From Castor canadensis (taxonomy: Eukaryota > Chordata > Mammalia > Rodentia > Castoridae), in contig NC_133399.1 in assembly GCF_047511655.1 (NCBI RefSeq), positions 3,785,333-3,849,332 of the forward strand: 64,000 bases of DNA. The letters are read 5' to 3'. Position 1 is the stretch's first letter. Every line of letters starts with the position of its first letter. A model generated the notes under the pieces. That model was not told the origin of the DNA, searched no databases, and saw only the letters and a list, made by a program, of their open reading frames with translations. A program made the position numbers and the translations under genes. Of this stretch, positions 1 to 12,120 are shown piece by piece.

Positions 1-92
1 AGGGGAAGAAGGTGGGTGTGGGTGAAGGAGGGAGAAATGACCCAAACAATGTGTGCACATGTGAATAAATGAATAATAAAAAATATAAAAAG
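1..92 (+). mobile_element. L1 3' terminus, cut by the window edge
   Basis: The G-rich purine tract, then 'gagaaatgacccaaac', then 'cacatgtgaataaatgaataataaaa' and an A-rich tail match the 3' ends of the other L1 copies here (for example 61,215-61,290). Only the last part of the 3' UTR is inside the window; the rest must lie to the left. Confidence 0.75.
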
Positions 93-131
93 TATTTCCT
101 CTGCAAGTAAAAAAGTAATCAACACAAGAAA

Positions 132-205
132 GGGCTGGTGCAGAGGCTAAATTTCTGTGCATAGCAAGTGTGAAGCTATGAGTTCAAATCCCAGTACTAC
201 AAAAT
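132..205 (+). repeat. tRNA-derived SINE, diverged
   Basis: It has the layout of the local tRNA-type SINE: 'ggctggtgcagaggct', a 'tagcaagtgtgaag' centre and the B-box-like 'gagttcaaatcccagta'. No long A tail survives. Confidence 0.65.
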
Positions 206-429
206 AAATCTACTCAAAAATGTAAATAGGGGCACAGGTTAAGTAAAGACAAGTCAGCATTTAGGTTAAGGGAAATTACAACAGATGTTAGGAATACATG
301 ATGATAAAGCAGTTAGTTGCCCATGAAGATATATATATCCTTAAAAGATATCAACATAAGTAGGGTCGCAAATTACATGGAAGCAAAAGCTTATCAGATT
401 ATAAGGAAAATCATCAATCTATAATGTCC

Positions 430-642
430 TTTGAGCTTTACACCTCTGTCTCCTGCCTTTAGTCCTAACTTCATGGAAGGCTGAGATCAGGAGGTTTGAC
501 ATTCAGGCCCACCTGGGCAAATAGTTCTAAGAACCCTGGTCCAAAATAATCAGAGCAAAATGGACTTGTGATGTGGCTCAAGTTGTACAGTTCCTGCTTT
601 GCAAGTGTGAAGCCCTGAGTTCAAACTCACAAAAAAACTATT
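430..642 (+). repeat. Composite 7SL/tRNA SINE
   Basis: A 7SL-like half ('ggctgagatcaggagg', 'cccacctgggcaaatag') is followed by a tRNA-like half ('ggctcaagttgtacag', 'ccctgagttcaaactc'). The same two-part element recurs at about 15,467, 40,118 and 52,408. Confidence 0.7.
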
Positions 643-867
643 CAACATCCCAGTGAGTAACAGATTAAGAAGGCAGAAGTCAGTATTGAAAAGTCTAACT
701 CAAAAAACCTTATCAGCCAAACAGATTCAATTATTTTCATAGGATTTATCAGTCACAAACTGCAAAGTAACAGTCTCTTCATGATCAAATGGAATATTCA
801 CAAAGATATGCTATGTTCTCAACTGTAGTTGAAAACATCACTAATGTAAATTTATGAAAATCAACAT

Positions 868-3158
868 TTTATGAAGCCAGTATTACACTTATCCCAAAAC
901 CAGGCAAAGACATCTCCAAAAGCAGAACTATAGGCCAATCTCCTTAATGAACATTGACGCAAAAATCCTCAACAAAATAATGGCAAACTGAATTCAACAA
1001 CACATCAAAACGATTATTCACCACTACCAAATAGGCTTCATCCCAGGGATGCAGGGGTGGTTCAACATATGAAAATTAATAAATGTAATAAACCACATTA
1101 ACAGAAGCAAAGACAAAAACCACTTGATCATCTCAATAGATGCAGAAAAAGCCTTTGATAAGATCCAACACTATTTCATGATAAAAGCTCTAAGAAAACT
1201 AGGAATAGAAGGAAAGTACCTCAACATTATAAAAGCTATATGTGACAAACCTACAGCCAGCATTATACTTAACGTAGAAAAATCGAAACCATTCCCTCTA
1301 AAATCAGGAACAAGACAAGGATGCCCACTATCCCCACTCCTATTAAACATAGTACTCGAATTCCTAGCCAGAGCAATTAGGCAAGAAGAAGGAATAAAAG
1401 GAATACAAATAGGTAAAGAAACTGTCAAAATATCCCTATTTGCAGACGACATGATCCTATACCTTAAAGACCCAAAAAACTCTACTCAGAAGCTTCTAGA
1501 CATCATCAATAGCTATAGCAAGGTAGCAGGATATAAAATCAACATAGAAAAGTCATTAGCATTTCTATACACTAATAATGAACAAACTGAAAAAGAATGT
1601 ATGAAAACAATTCCATTTACAATAGCCTCAAAAAAAAATCAAATTCCTAGGTGTAAACCTAACGAAAGATGTGAAAGACCTCTACAAGGAAAACTATACA
1701 CTTCTGAAGAAAGAGATTGAGGAAGACTATAGAAAGTGGAGAGATCTCCCATGCTCATGGATTGGTAGAATCAGCATAGTAAAAATGTCGATACTCTCAA
1801 AAGTAATCTACATGCTTAATGCAATTCCCATCAAAATTCCAAAGATATTTATAGAGATATTGAAAAATCTACCGTTAAATTTATATGGAAACACAAGAGG
1901 CCACGAATCGCCAAGGCAATACTCAGTCAAAAGAACAATGCAGGAGGTATCACCAAAACCTGACTTCAAACTATATTACAAAGCAATAACAATAAAAACA
2001 GCATGGTACTGGCACAAAAACAGACATGAAGACGAGTGGAACAGAAGAGAGGACCCAGATATGATGACACACAACTATAACCAACTTGTCTTTGACAAAG
2101 GAGCTAAATATATACAAGGGAGAAATAGCAGCCTCTTCAACAAAAACTGCTGGGAAAACTGGTTAGCAGTCTGCAAAAAACTGAAATTAGATCCATGTAT
2201 ATCACCCTATACCAAGATTAACTCAAAATGGATCAAAGATCTTAATATCAGACCACAAACTCTAAAGTTGATACAGGAAAGAGTAGGAAATACTCTGGAG
2301 TTAGTAGGTATAGGTAAGAACTTTCTCAATGAACCCCAGCAGCACAGAAACTAAGAGATAGCATAGATAAATGGGACCTCATAAAGCTAAAAAGCTTCTG
2401 TTCATCAAAAGAAATGGTCTCTAAACTGAAGAGAACACCCACAGAGTGGGAGAAAATATTTGCCAACTGTACATCAGACAAAGGACTGATAACCAGAATA
2501 TATAGGGAACTTAAAAAACTAAATTCTCCCAAAACTAATGAACCAATAAAGAAATGGGTAAATGAACTAAACAGAACTTTCTCAAAAGAAGAAATTCAAA
2601 TGGCCAAAAAACACATGAAAAAATGCTCACCATCTCTAGCAATAAAGGAAATGCAAATTAAAACCACACTAAGATTCCACCTCACCCCTGTTAGAATAGC
2701 CATCATTAGCAACACCACCACCAACAGGTGTTGGCGAGGATGCAGGGAAAAAGGAACCCTCTTACACTGCTGGTGGGAATGTAAACTAGTACAACCACTT
2801 TGGAAAAAAATTTGGAGGCTACTTAAAAAGCTAGACATTGATCTACCATTTGATCCAGCAATACCACTCTTGGGGATATACCCAAAAGACTGTTACTCCA
2901 GAGGCACCTGCACATCCATGTCTATTGCGGCACTATTCACAATAGCCAAGTTATGGAAACAGCCAAGATGCCCCACCACTGATGATTGGATTAAGAAAAT
3001 GTGGTTATCTATCCACAATGGAATTTTATGCAGCCATGAAGAAGAATGAAATGTTATCATTCTCTGGTAAATGGATGGAATTGGAGAACATCATTCTGAG
3101 TGAGGTTAGCCTGGCCCGAAAGACCAAAAATCGTATGTTCTCCCTCATATGTGGACAT
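868..3158 (+). pseudogene. L1 ORF2 remnant (RT and C-terminal parts)
   Basis: The frame is broken several times. A TGA follows 'GWFNI' near 1,070. The open stretch 1,124-1,720 holds the RT palm with '[12 protein letters not shown]' and an intact FADD catalytic motif (about 1,438-1,449). An extra A in an A-run near 1,630-1,637 shifts the frame, and the sequence continues in another frame at 1,671-2,354 and again at 2,414-3,049. The last part carries the cysteine-rich '[18 protein letters not shown]' segment typical of the ORF2p C-terminus. In a full element this protein is the endonuclease/reverse transcriptase that drives retrotransposition; this copy cannot encode it. Confidence 0.9.
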
Positions 3159-3690
3159 TAGATCAAGGGGAAACACAACAATGGGATTGGACTTTGAGCA
3201 CATGATAAAAGCGAGAGCACACAAGGGAGGGGGTGAGGATAGGTAAGACACCTAAAAAACTAGCTAGCATTTGTTGCCCTTAATGCAGAGAAACTAAAGC
3301 AAATACCTTAAACACAAGTGAGGCCAATAGGAAAAGGGGACCAGGAACTAGAGAAAAGGTGAGATCAAAAAGAATTAACCTAGAAGGTAACACACACACA
3401 CAGGAAATCAGTGTGAGTCAACTCCCTGTATAGCTATCCTTATCTCAACCAGCAAAAAACCCTTGTTCCTTCCTATTATTGCTTATACTCTCTCTACAAC
3501 AAAATTAGAAATAAGGGCAAAATAGTTTCTGCTGGGTATTGAGGGGGTAGGGGGGAGAGGGAGGGGGTGGAGTGGGTGGTAAGGGAGGGGGTGGTAAGGG
3601 AGGGGGTGGGGACAGGGGGGAGAAATGATCCAAGCCTTGTATACACATATATATAATAAAAAAAATAAAGACCAAATTCACTAAAAAAAA
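868..3690 (+). mobile_element. LINE-1 copy 1, 5'-truncated
   Basis: The 5' junction falls in the ORF2 reverse transcriptase region ('ttttatgaagccagtatt'). The copy runs through the rest of ORF2, a 3' UTR with a G-rich purine tract (about 3,535-3,630) and an A-rich end. The purine tract holds a local duplication of the 'ggtaagggagggggt' unit, seen only once in the other copies. No convincing target-site duplication was found. About 17 nt lie between the first A-run and a second A-run at about 3,685, possibly a tiny 3' transduction. Confidence 0.93.
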
Positions 3691-3955
3691 AACAAAAGGA
3701 GAGGTTTTTCCATAGGAAGAGGGTAGAAAATCTTGATAGACTACAACAGTTTAATCCTGAGATTTCTCTGATCATCACTAGCGACTGATTCAAGTTAGGG
3801 TTCCTTTTTAGGAATCATGGTAGTCCTCACGCTGGGAAATCTGTTTAAACTCATGAAAGTGGGTTTTACTTGTGATCTTGGGCAACACAGCATCCTTGTC
3901 AGAGGTTATACACAATATGCTTTCCATTCGTTCATGCTTCCCAATCAGGCACTCT
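3691..3955. other. Unassigned intergenic stretch
   Basis: No coding pattern or recognisable repeat was seen. It leads into the duplicated block starting near 3,960. Confidence 0.4.
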
Positions 3956-3959
3956 ACTT

Positions 3960-4440
3960 CTTGAGCCTAGCCTACTTTTTATTCATCTTGAATCTTTAGT
4001 GGAACATAATTGCCATATAACTACTTTTTCTCCATCCATGAAATATAATTTCCTTCATAATGTGGTTTTATTTTCTTGTGTGAAAATGGACAGATTGTAA
4101 CATGAAGTGTGAGAAAGCAATAGCCATCTGCATCATTCCATTTTGCAGAGTTTGAGCATTTTCCCTGCATTGACTTTTTGCGTCGTATCCTTCCTGAGTC
4201 TCCTCTCCTTAAGTGACATAAGTTTTTTCCATGAGATATTGAGTCTGCGAATTTTGAGAAAACCTGATGTCCTATTTTTAGGAGGAGTATGAAAAGAGGT
4301 TTCAGTGAGTATGGTAAGACGCAGGTGCCAGATCCAAAGGGCCAAGACAAGTTCTGCTGAATGTAATTATCCTGAAAACTACAACAGATCTCCAATAAAG
4401 GAAGCCTGATTTGGCAAGGGTTGCTGGATTCTGTCATTTT
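3960..4440 (+). repeat. Segmental duplicate, upstream part of promoter block 1
   Basis: Direct homology, with many substitutions and small indels, to 16,510-17,020. Shared landmarks are 'aacataattgccata', 'acattgacttyytg', 'ctccttaa..gacat' and 'tttttaggaggagtatg' against 'gttttagcaggaatatg'. The spacing is about 12.5 kb and both copies have the same orientation. Each lies just upstream of a KZFP-like promoter. The part around 4,325-4,380 also matches 53,990-54,040 in inverted orientation. Confidence 0.7.
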
Positions 4441-4900
4441 GATCTCACTTGTTCAACACACCACAATCCCTCAACCCCTTGTCCCTCAATGGCATGGGGG
4501 TTCCCTGTACCCATTAGACAGAGACACTGTTTAGTAGTCTACACCACCTATCAATGCCAGAGGTTGGAGGTCTACTGTTGCCTACCACGTTTGCCATGGG
4601 TCTGCTGCTTGGAGAGTTCTCTGGCTACAGAACTCCAGCAGCTGTGTGAAATCTTCTGACTGCAGGGAGGTCACCTGAATGCATCAGAAGTGAGAAATGG
4701 TGAGAGGGCAGCCAGTTATCTACATTGCTGGGTGGAGAGACTGTTGGATCCAGAAGCAGCGGTGGTTTTGACTGGGCCCTGTACATTCTGCTTCTGCACC
4801 TTGACCATTCTGTCCAGGCCTTAGGTCTGCTGCCACCTGGAGGGTTGTAAATTTGTACAGAATGTTCCAGACACCATAACCAGGCTATAAATATATTGTT
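4440..4900 (+). promoter_or_regulatory. KZFP-type promoter and exon 1, copy 1 (ATG and donor intact)
   Basis: This block is an inverted homologue of 53,950-53,500. The exon-1-like part runs through 'ctgtgtgaaatcttctgac' and ends in GAAATG at 4,694-4,699, followed at once by GTGAGAGGG. An ATG that forms the last codon of exon 1 and abuts the GTGAG donor is the usual layout of KRAB zinc-finger genes, where the KRAB-A exon then starts in phase 0. The upstream CCAAT boxes are degraded ('ccattagacag' where copies 3 and 5 keep CCAAT). No KRAB-A exon was found downstream on this strand. Promoter function is inferred from layout and homology only. Confidence 0.5.
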
Positions 4901-5148
4901 TATCATTCATAAAAACTATGTTTATCTAATTTTTACTCTACTTTATGTTTGTCATTCTGGTGCCTACCAGTAAACCCAGCTGCAATGGAACCCGATGCAG
5001 TAGGACTGCTTAGCCCATAAATTGGACACTAGCAGCACTCTATTCCAAATAATAGCAGATTAATAAAATAAAGTATATGGATTAATGTGGCATGATTCTG
5101 TAAATTATGTTGGACTTTCATGGATACTGTCTTTTTCAATTTTCAATA

Positions 5149-5226
5149 TGAAATGCTAAAGAAATTTGCATGTCATACTTTTGCAAGGCCATGTTAATTG
5201 TCTCTGAATCATTCCAATTTCGGTGT
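5149..5226 (-). pseudogene. U6 snRNA pseudogene, copy 1
   Basis: On the minus strand it reads as a diverged U6 snRNA, with 'attggaatgattcagagac', 'attaacatggcc' and 'atgacatgcaaattt' in the right order. The 5' end and the box corresponding to 'GCTTCGGCAGCACATATAC' are eroded. It lies in a block that has inverted copies at 46,042-46,149 and 47,725-47,825, each with its own U6 remnant, so the insertion predates the duplication. Confidence 0.8.
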
Positions 5227-6330
5227 ATCAGTTCACTGAATATAAGTGAACAGAATTTCAGTTCACTTAAGTGTTTCTAATTTGATATAGAACTGTGTTG
5301 GATTCATGAGATAATTTAAGTACATTTTTAAAATTTCCACTTGACTTTGATTTCATTTAATGTTTAAGTATTTGTCTTTAATATCATTCCTTACCACTGG
5401 CCCAAAAGGGAAGAGATTTCCTCAGTCACCTGCATATCTGACCAGTTTCCCACAACATGGAGCTCTGCCACTGATCTCACTTAAGCCTTTCCCCTGTAGC
5501 TAGACCAGCACCCTAGGGCAGCACTCTATGGCCTGCTCCTGTGTCCTCTCCCAGACTGGTCATATGAGTGAGGACAACAGAGACAGAAATGGACAAGGAG
5601 AAATGGAAAGAAAAGTCCTGCTCAAGTCACACTGTCAGTTCTCTCAGCTTCGTCAGTGACTGACACTCACTGGATCAGCAACTGACCCTTACTGGACGTT
5701 CCCAGGGTTTAGACAATGCAGGGACCTTTCAATGATAAAATTCCAGACTCAGGAGCTCATCATAATGCTTGACACCACTGCACCTTGACTGACTGTCTAG
5801 AAGAAGAGAGAACTTTCCTAGTTCAAGAATGTTATGCCGATTCTCTATATTGAGAGAGTGTTTGTTGTGGTTCCTGAGTCTCTTTTTTTCTTTCATTTCA
5901 GCCCTGGCTTTCTCTTACAGTGTGCACTATGTACATATTGTGATGTTTTTATATTTCTATTTCCATGAAACTACACTGCATGTTTTATGAGGCTCTTACT
6001 TTCTTTTACTTAAGTGTTCCCTCTGACCCTATGCATTCTTTTTCTCTCCCTCTTTCCTGATCTGCAGTTTTCTACATTATATAGGGTGCTGTCCACAACT
6101 GAACTTTCAGTGCCTTTCCATCATTACCTGGTTTGAAAGATAACACCTCACCACCATTCAGGCTCTGTGCTTCAGAGGTACTAATAATTCATTCATGCCA
6201 ATAGTCCAGTCCACCATCTTCACATTCATGAATGATCTGTGTAGATACTGATCCCTCCCTTCAGTCTTTCTGACATGCCCTGTATTTTATATGTTATTTA
6301 TATGATATAGTTTCATTTGTTTTCCTTGGT
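5227..6330 (+). repeat. Segmental duplicate, inverted match to 44,100-45,010
   Basis: It is collinear in reverse with the right-hand block. Landmarks include 'ctgtgttggatt' (about 5,295), 'ctgcatatctgaccag' (5,430), 'caccactgcaccttgactg' (5,778), 'tggttcctgagtctctttt' (5,868) and 'actatgtacatattgtga' (5,925). No coding pattern is visible. It most likely represents intron 1 of an ancestral KZFP gene. Confidence 0.75.
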
Positions 6331-6584
6331 CATTGTGTCTCTATCAGAAATGTTTTCTTCCTAGTTACCACTAGTGTTACAAAAAATACATTATGGCTAT
6401 TCAAAATTTAACAAAAACATAGCTATCATCAAATATGAAGACAATTTATTTTTATTTTCTTCAAACTCCACAATGTTGTTCATTTTACACTTTATATGTC
6501 ACACTTTATATCTCTCTATACTTTATACCCATTAAGAAATATTTTGTTTATTTGTTTTTAATGTTTGTTTCTCACTTACTAAAT

Positions 6585-6668
6585 TTAAGGTAGTACTGAG
6601 GTTTAAACTGTGGGCCTCATATTTGCTTGGCAGGCACCCTATCATTTGAGCCACTCCACCAGCCCTGA
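6585..6668 (-). repeat. tRNA-derived SINE
   Basis: The reverse complement of the local SINE: 'ggctggtggagtggctcaa', 'gggtgcctgccaagcaa', 'gaggcccacagtttaaac'. Confidence 0.75.
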
Positions 6669-6669
6669 A

Positions 6670-8194
6670 ATTAAAAACCTTTCCCACTCTGCCTAACAGC
6701 ATTTCAGTACTCTGAATATGACTAAAATTTACCTTTACCCAATGGGATTAATACTCTTACATTTTCATGCCATTTTAAGGTCACTTTGCTTAATTGTAGG
6801 AACTGTTGCCATTTTATTTAAGGCTGATATCACAGTGATGAGCTTCTTCATCTCTGTATGCAAGGCCTGTACTGGGAAACGAGAGAGGGCCTGATGTCAT
6901 TCTTCAGGTAGCTGGAATGAGAAAAATGGATTCATGGCCTAGACTTTCTGATTCCTTATTACATAGTCCACCATTTTCAGCCAAGCAAGCTAAAATGTGC
7001 CAACACAGGGGAAGTGATTATTACATACATGTAGAAATGGGAGATATCTCCCAGCAATCTTCTACACAAGAATCAAGATGGACTAAAGCGAAACATTTTT
7101 CTTCCTCACAAAAACAGACTGTTTTATGCAAGGCCACAATAAAATGGCTACTCTAAGTTTATACATATTCCATAGCATTGCACATCATTCTGGATGCACC
7201 CTGAAGAAGATAAGGCTCTGTGTGGCGTTAGGAGCAGTAAGGATTTAGCTCTGAGAGTTTGCCATGCCCGGGTGCCCCTCCATCAACACTAAAATGATCT
7301 CCTTCAGCACCTTAGTATTTGCTGGTAGGGAGCTGTCACCTGGAGTCAGTTTAAGGTTCTGACCTGAACAAACTGCCAAATTCATGAGATCCTTTCCCAG
7401 GAAATGCCTAAATCTGTCTTTGTCTTAAGCCTTTTCTTCAGAGATTTTAAACATAGAAATGCTTCAGTGTGATTCTGTCAGTTCTGTGCATGAAAAAACA
7501 AATACTTTCCAGAAAACGCCCATGCAGCATTGTGAATTTCAACCTGAGAGAGAAAAGTGCCCCCCCCCCAAAGTGTGTCCATGTGTGTGTGTCCTGTACA
7601 GAAACCACCAAGGGTAACTTCTTTGCCCTTGGTCTGCAGGTTCAAATCTGACCTCATTTTAGGGTCACTTGCTTTAGCCCTCTACTCTCTACAGCAAGTG
7701 ACCCATAGATGTCACACCAGCATTCATAATTTAATATGGACAAATATCACAATCAAATTTTTGAATGAAGAACCAGCAGTCTCTGATGTACTCTTCATGT
7801 AAACATCCAGTAGAAAATAAAAGTAGCCAGATACTTCATATTGACTTTCAAAACTTGCAAATAATCATTCCTTTGAGAAGACAGAGATGGCGGCATTGTA
7901 TTGTCTTCAACTTAGCACATTCTTAGGTAAGACAATTAACCAGATATCCCCCTGCTTCATTGGTTCCCTGGCCTTCACAGTTCATGACTGTCACCAGATT
8001 GTCTGCCCCTGGATATTTATATGTCTCCCTTATCCATTTGAAACACTTATTTTCATCCCAATCCTACTCCTAGGGATGAATCCAGTCATTTCTGTAGATA
8101 TTACTAAGCTGTGTATAATGTTTTTCCTTTTAAAAGACACTTAATTTTCTCCTGGCATAATTACCAGAATCTCTCTCATGTTTCCAGATTTAAA
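6670..8194. other. Duplicon DNA without a recognised gene
   Basis: The part at 6,711-6,800 matches 40,690-40,775 in inverted orientation. The part at 8,370-8,500, just past this stretch, matches 40,560-40,680, so most of this interval is missing from or replaced in the right copy. Open frames at 6,917-7,156 and 7,887-8,144 have no recognisable domain. A C-run of about 11 (7,559-7,569) is followed by a short GT-rich run. Confidence 0.5.
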
Positions 8195-8300
8195 TTCTTG
8201 TTTTTGCTTTCTTTATTTGGATGAGATGGAGTTTGAACTAATGGCTTTGTGCTTCCAAAGCAGGCATTTTACTGCTTGAGCCACACCATCAATTTAAATT
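8195..8300 (-). repeat. tRNA-derived SINE
   Basis: On the minus strand it reads 'ggtgtggctcaagcagtaaaatgcctgc', then 'agcacaaagccattagttcaaactcc', the A-box to B-box pattern of the local SINE. Confidence 0.7.
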
Positions 8301-8582
8301 CTGTATTTGAAACTCTCTTTCTGGAAATATTGTGATATTTGGATGTGAATGGTGACCCTAGCTTTGATTCTGTCATCTGTAAGCTGTCTCATCATCTCCT
8401 TAAGGAGGACACACACAGAATACTCTAAAAAGATCACCAACTTTGGTAAATGCTGGGGTTCACAGCACAAGCCTGGAGAATCTGCACCTCAGTAAGGACA
8501 TGTGTGTTTGCATGATGTCCTCATCAAAAGTTTGAGCTCATGGTCTTTCTGTTTGTGCATAATTGCTCAAAGAAAAGTTTTC

Positions 8583-11120
8583 TTTTTTTTTTTTCCTTTT
8601 TCTTTTATTCTTCATATGTGCATACAAGGCTTTGTTCATTTCTCCCCCATGCCCCAACCTCCTCCCTTACCAAACACTCCACCCCCTCCGTCTCCCCCCT
8701 ACCCCCTCAATACCCAGCAGAAACTATTTTGCCCTTATTTCTAATTTTGTTGTAGAGAGAGTATAAGCAATAATAGGAAGGAACAAGGGTTTTTGCTGGT
8801 TGAGATAAGGATAGCTATACAGGGAGTTGACTCACACTGATTTCCTGTGCGTGTGTGTTACCTTCTAGGTTAATTCTTTTTGATTTCACCTTTTCTCTAC
8901 TTCCTGGTCCCCTTTTCCTATTGGCCTCACTTGTGTTTAAGGTATCTGCTTTAGTTTCTCTGCATTAAGGGCAACAAATGCTAGCTAGTTTTTTAGGTGT
9001 CTTACCTATCCTCAATCCCTCCCTTGTGTGCTCTCGCTTTTATCATGTGCTCAAAGTCCAATCCCATTGTTGTGTTTCCCCTTGATCTAATGTCCACATA
9101 CAAGGGAGAACATATGATTTTTGGTCTTTCGGGCCAGGCTAACCTCACTCAGAATGATGTTCTCCAATTCCATCCATTTACCAGAGAATGATAACATTTC
9201 ATTCTTCTTCATGGCTGCATAAAATTCCATTGTGGATAGATAACCACATTTTCTTCATCCAATCATCGGTGGTGGGGCATCTTGGCTGTTTCCATAACTT
9301 GGCTATTGTGAATAGGGCTGCAATAAACATGGATGTGCAGGTGCCTCTGGAGTAACCTGTGTCACACTCTTTTGGGTATATCCCCAAGAGTGGTATTGCT
9401 GGATCAAATGGTAGATCAATGTCTAGCTTTTTAAGTAGCCTCCAAATTTTTTTCCAAAGTGGTTGTACTAGTTTACATTCCCACCAGCAGTGTAAGAGGG
9501 TTCCTTTTTCCCGGCATCCTCGCCAACACCTGTTGGTGGTGGTGTTGCTAATGATGGCTATTCTAACAGGGGTGAGGTGGAATCTTAGTGTGGTTTTAAT
9601 TTGCATTTCCTTTATTGCTAGAGATGGTGAGCATTTTTTCATGTGTTTTTTGGCCATTTGAATTTCTTCTTTTGAGAAAGTTCTGTTTAGTTCATTTACC
9701 CATTTCTTTATTGGTTCATTAGTTTTGGGAGAATTTAGTTTTTTAAGTTCCCTATATATTCTGGTTATCAGTCGTTTGTCTGATGTACAGTTGGCAAATA
9801 TTTTCTCCCACTCTGTGGGTGTTCTCTTCAGTTTAGAGACCATTTCTTTTGATGAACAGAAGCTTTTTAGCTTTATGAGGTCCCATTTATCTATGCTATC
9901 TCTTAGTTTCTGTGCTGCTGGGGTTTCATTGAGAAAGTTCTTACCTATACCTACTAACTCCAGAGTATTTCCTACTCTTTCCTGTATCAACTTTAGAGTT
10001 TGTGGTCTGATATTAAGATCCTTGATTCATTTTGAGTTAATCTTGGTATAGTGTGATATACATGAATCTAGTTTCCTGTTTTTGCAGACTGCTAACCAGT
10101 TTTCCCAGCAGTTTTTGTTGAAGAGGCTGCTATTTCTCCCTTGTATATTTTTAGCTCCTTTGTCAAAGACAAGTTGGTTATAGTTGTGTGTCATCATATC
10201 TGGGTCCTCTATTCTGTTCCACTGGTCTTCATGTCTGTTTTTGTGCCAGTACCATGCTGTTTTTATTGTTATTGCTTTGTAATATAGTTTGAAGTCGGGT
10301 ATTGGTGATACCTCCTGCATTGTTCTTTTGACTGAATATTGCCTTGGCGATTCGTGGCCTCTTGTGTTTCCATATAAGTTTAACGGTAGATTTTTCAATA
10401 TCTTTGGAATTTTGATGGGAATTGCATTAAACATGTAGATTACTTTTGGGAGTATCGACATTTTTCTATGCTGATTCTACCAATCCATGAGCATGGGAGA
10501 TCTCTCCACTTTCTATAGTCTTCCTCAATCTCTTTCTTCAGAAGTGTATAGTTTTCCTTGTAGAGGTCTTTCACATCTTTTGTTAGGTTTACACCTAGGT
10601 ATTTGATTTTTTTTGAGGCTATTGTAAATGGAATTGTTTTCATACATTCTTTTTCAGCTTGTTCATTATTAGTGTATAGAAATGCTAATGATTTTTCTAT
10701 GTTGATTTTATATCCTGCTACCTTGCTATAGCTATTGATGATGTCTAGAAGCTTCTGAGTAGAGTTTTTTGGGTCTTTAAGGTAAAGGATCATGTTATCT
10801 GCAAATAAGGATAATTTGATAGTTTCTTTACCTATTTGTGTTCCTTTTATTCCTTCTTCTTGCCTAATTGCTCTGGCTAGGAATTCCAGTACTATGTTGA
10901 ATAGGAGTGGAGATAATGGGCATCCTTGTCTGGTTCCTGATTTTAGAGGGAATGGTTTCAGTTTTTCTCCATTAAGTATAATGCTGGCTGTAGGTTTGTC
11001 ATATATAGCTTTTATAATGTTGAGGAACTTTCCTTCTATTCCTAGTTTTCTTAGAGCTTTTATCATGAAATGATGTTGGATCTTATCAAAGGCTTTTTCT
11101 GCATGTATTGAGATGATCAA
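8583..11120 (-). mobile_element. LINE-1 copy 2, 5'-truncated, with target-site duplication
   Basis: It begins on the plus strand with the T-rich complement of the poly(A) tail (8,583-8,610) and ends at the complement of 'ttgatcatctcaatac' within ORF2. A 12-bp direct repeat with one mismatch flanks it: 8,571-8,582 (agaaaagttttc) and 11,121-11,132 (agcaaagttttc), as expected for target-primed reverse transcription. It interrupts the left-hand KZFP duplicon. Confidence 0.93.
9090..11120 (-). pseudogene. L1 ORF2 remnant, copy 2
   Basis: It is read on the minus strand as an RT segment (11,120-10,440), a middle segment (10,461-10,027) and a C-terminal segment (9,990-9,199). The RT active-site motif reads FADN instead of FADD, so the second catalytic aspartate is lost. 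The codon change GAC to AAC fits deamination of the CpG spanning the two Asp codons. The C-terminal cysteine motif '[18 protein letters not shown]' is retained. Confidence 0.88.
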
Positions 11121-11277
11121 AGCAAAGTTTTCGATGTTTTTAATAACCCCTCATAGAAGTAGTGCTTATCTGTTCTATTTATTTCATTAGTCAATGATAG
11201 AAGTCTTCATATCCTATTAAAAAAGGAATAAAATCTGTGAGAATTTATTAGCCTATATTAATTATGCAAAATAATGG

Positions 11278-11475
11278 GACTCAGGGCTTTACACTTGCTG
11301 AACATGTGCTGTACTGCGTGAGTCCCACCTCCAGCCCTTCTTTCTGTGGCTATTTTTGAGATCAGGTGTTCTCTTTCTTGTTCTTTTTTCTTTTTGGAAC
11401 TTTTCTGACCTGGAACCAATTCTCCTCATTGCAGCCTCCCAAGTACCTCAGATTACAGACATGTAATTGGTTTGG
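11278..11475 (-). repeat. Composite 7SL/tRNA SINE
   Basis: The tRNA half is at 11,278-11,340 and the 7SL-like half at about 11,395-11,465 ('cctcccaagtacctcagattacag'). It sits directly before promoter block 2. Confidence 0.65.
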
Positions 11476-11880
11476 CAGCTGAGTGATTTCTACTGAGCCC
11501 AGCGAACACCTGGCTGGATTAGCAGAGGGAAATGGTAGCAGCATGTCTAGGTTCTGCAGTTGTACAAAGAGGGCCCTAATCTCTTCTCAATGTGTTAATT
11601 GCTTCCACTATTTATGCCACTCACTCTTTGGGCCCCTGAAGCCTGCATGGTGGGGCTGGTTCAGGAGTCAGAACGTCTCTGAACTGTCCTGTCTTTTCTC
11701 TGTGAGGTGATTCATCCTAGGCCACAGTCCTTGGTGGACTTCTTCACATCCTAACCTGAGACTTCTCATCTGTGTGGTGATGACAGGCATTCCATGGACA
11801 TTCTAGGCTTGTTTATGAAGTTTGTGTGGGGAGGAGCATCACAGTGTGGTGTACCTTTGGACTGTTTCTCATTGTTTTAT
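11476..11880 (+). promoter_or_regulatory. KZFP-type exon 1, copy 2 (ATG and donor intact)
   Basis: The sequence 'gcagctgagtgatttcta..gag' aligns with the exon-1 part of copy 4 (27,712 onward) and, inverted, copy 7 (about 62,995 downward). The exon ends in GAAATG (ATG 11,532-11,534) followed by the donor GTAGCA. The usual upstream CCAAT region is missing because a SINE and an L1 lie immediately to the left. Downstream similarity continues to 'gtttctcattgttttatag' (11,863), shared with 28,337 and, inverted and diverged, about 62,360. No KRAB-A exon was recognised downstream. Confidence 0.45.
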
Positions 11881-12024
11881 AGTGGAATCATGACTAACAC
11901 AAGACACGACTTTGGTTTGTGTATTAAGGTAGATGGTTTTTTTAAAGTAAGCTATGCAGGCATTCCAATAGTTAGGCAGTTGAGGTTTGCTTTCAAAGGG
12001 AGGACAAAACAAGAGTACAAAGAA

Positions 12025-12120
12025 ATTGAGAGTGCTGGTGGAGTGGTTCGAGTGTAGAGTGCCTGCTAGGAAGCATGAAGTTTAAGTACAAGCCCCAGTA
12101 CAACCCTCCCCCCCAAAAAA
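12025..12120 (+). repeat. tRNA-derived SINE
   Basis: The 'gtgctggtggagtggttcgag' head, 'gtgcctgctaggaagcatgaag' centre and 'caagccccagtac' B-box region are followed by a C-run and a short A-run. Confidence 0.8.

Noticed and set aside
132..205. tRNA gene
   Set aside because: A- and B-box-like motifs are those of a dispersed SINE; no cloverleaf can be formed with normal stems.
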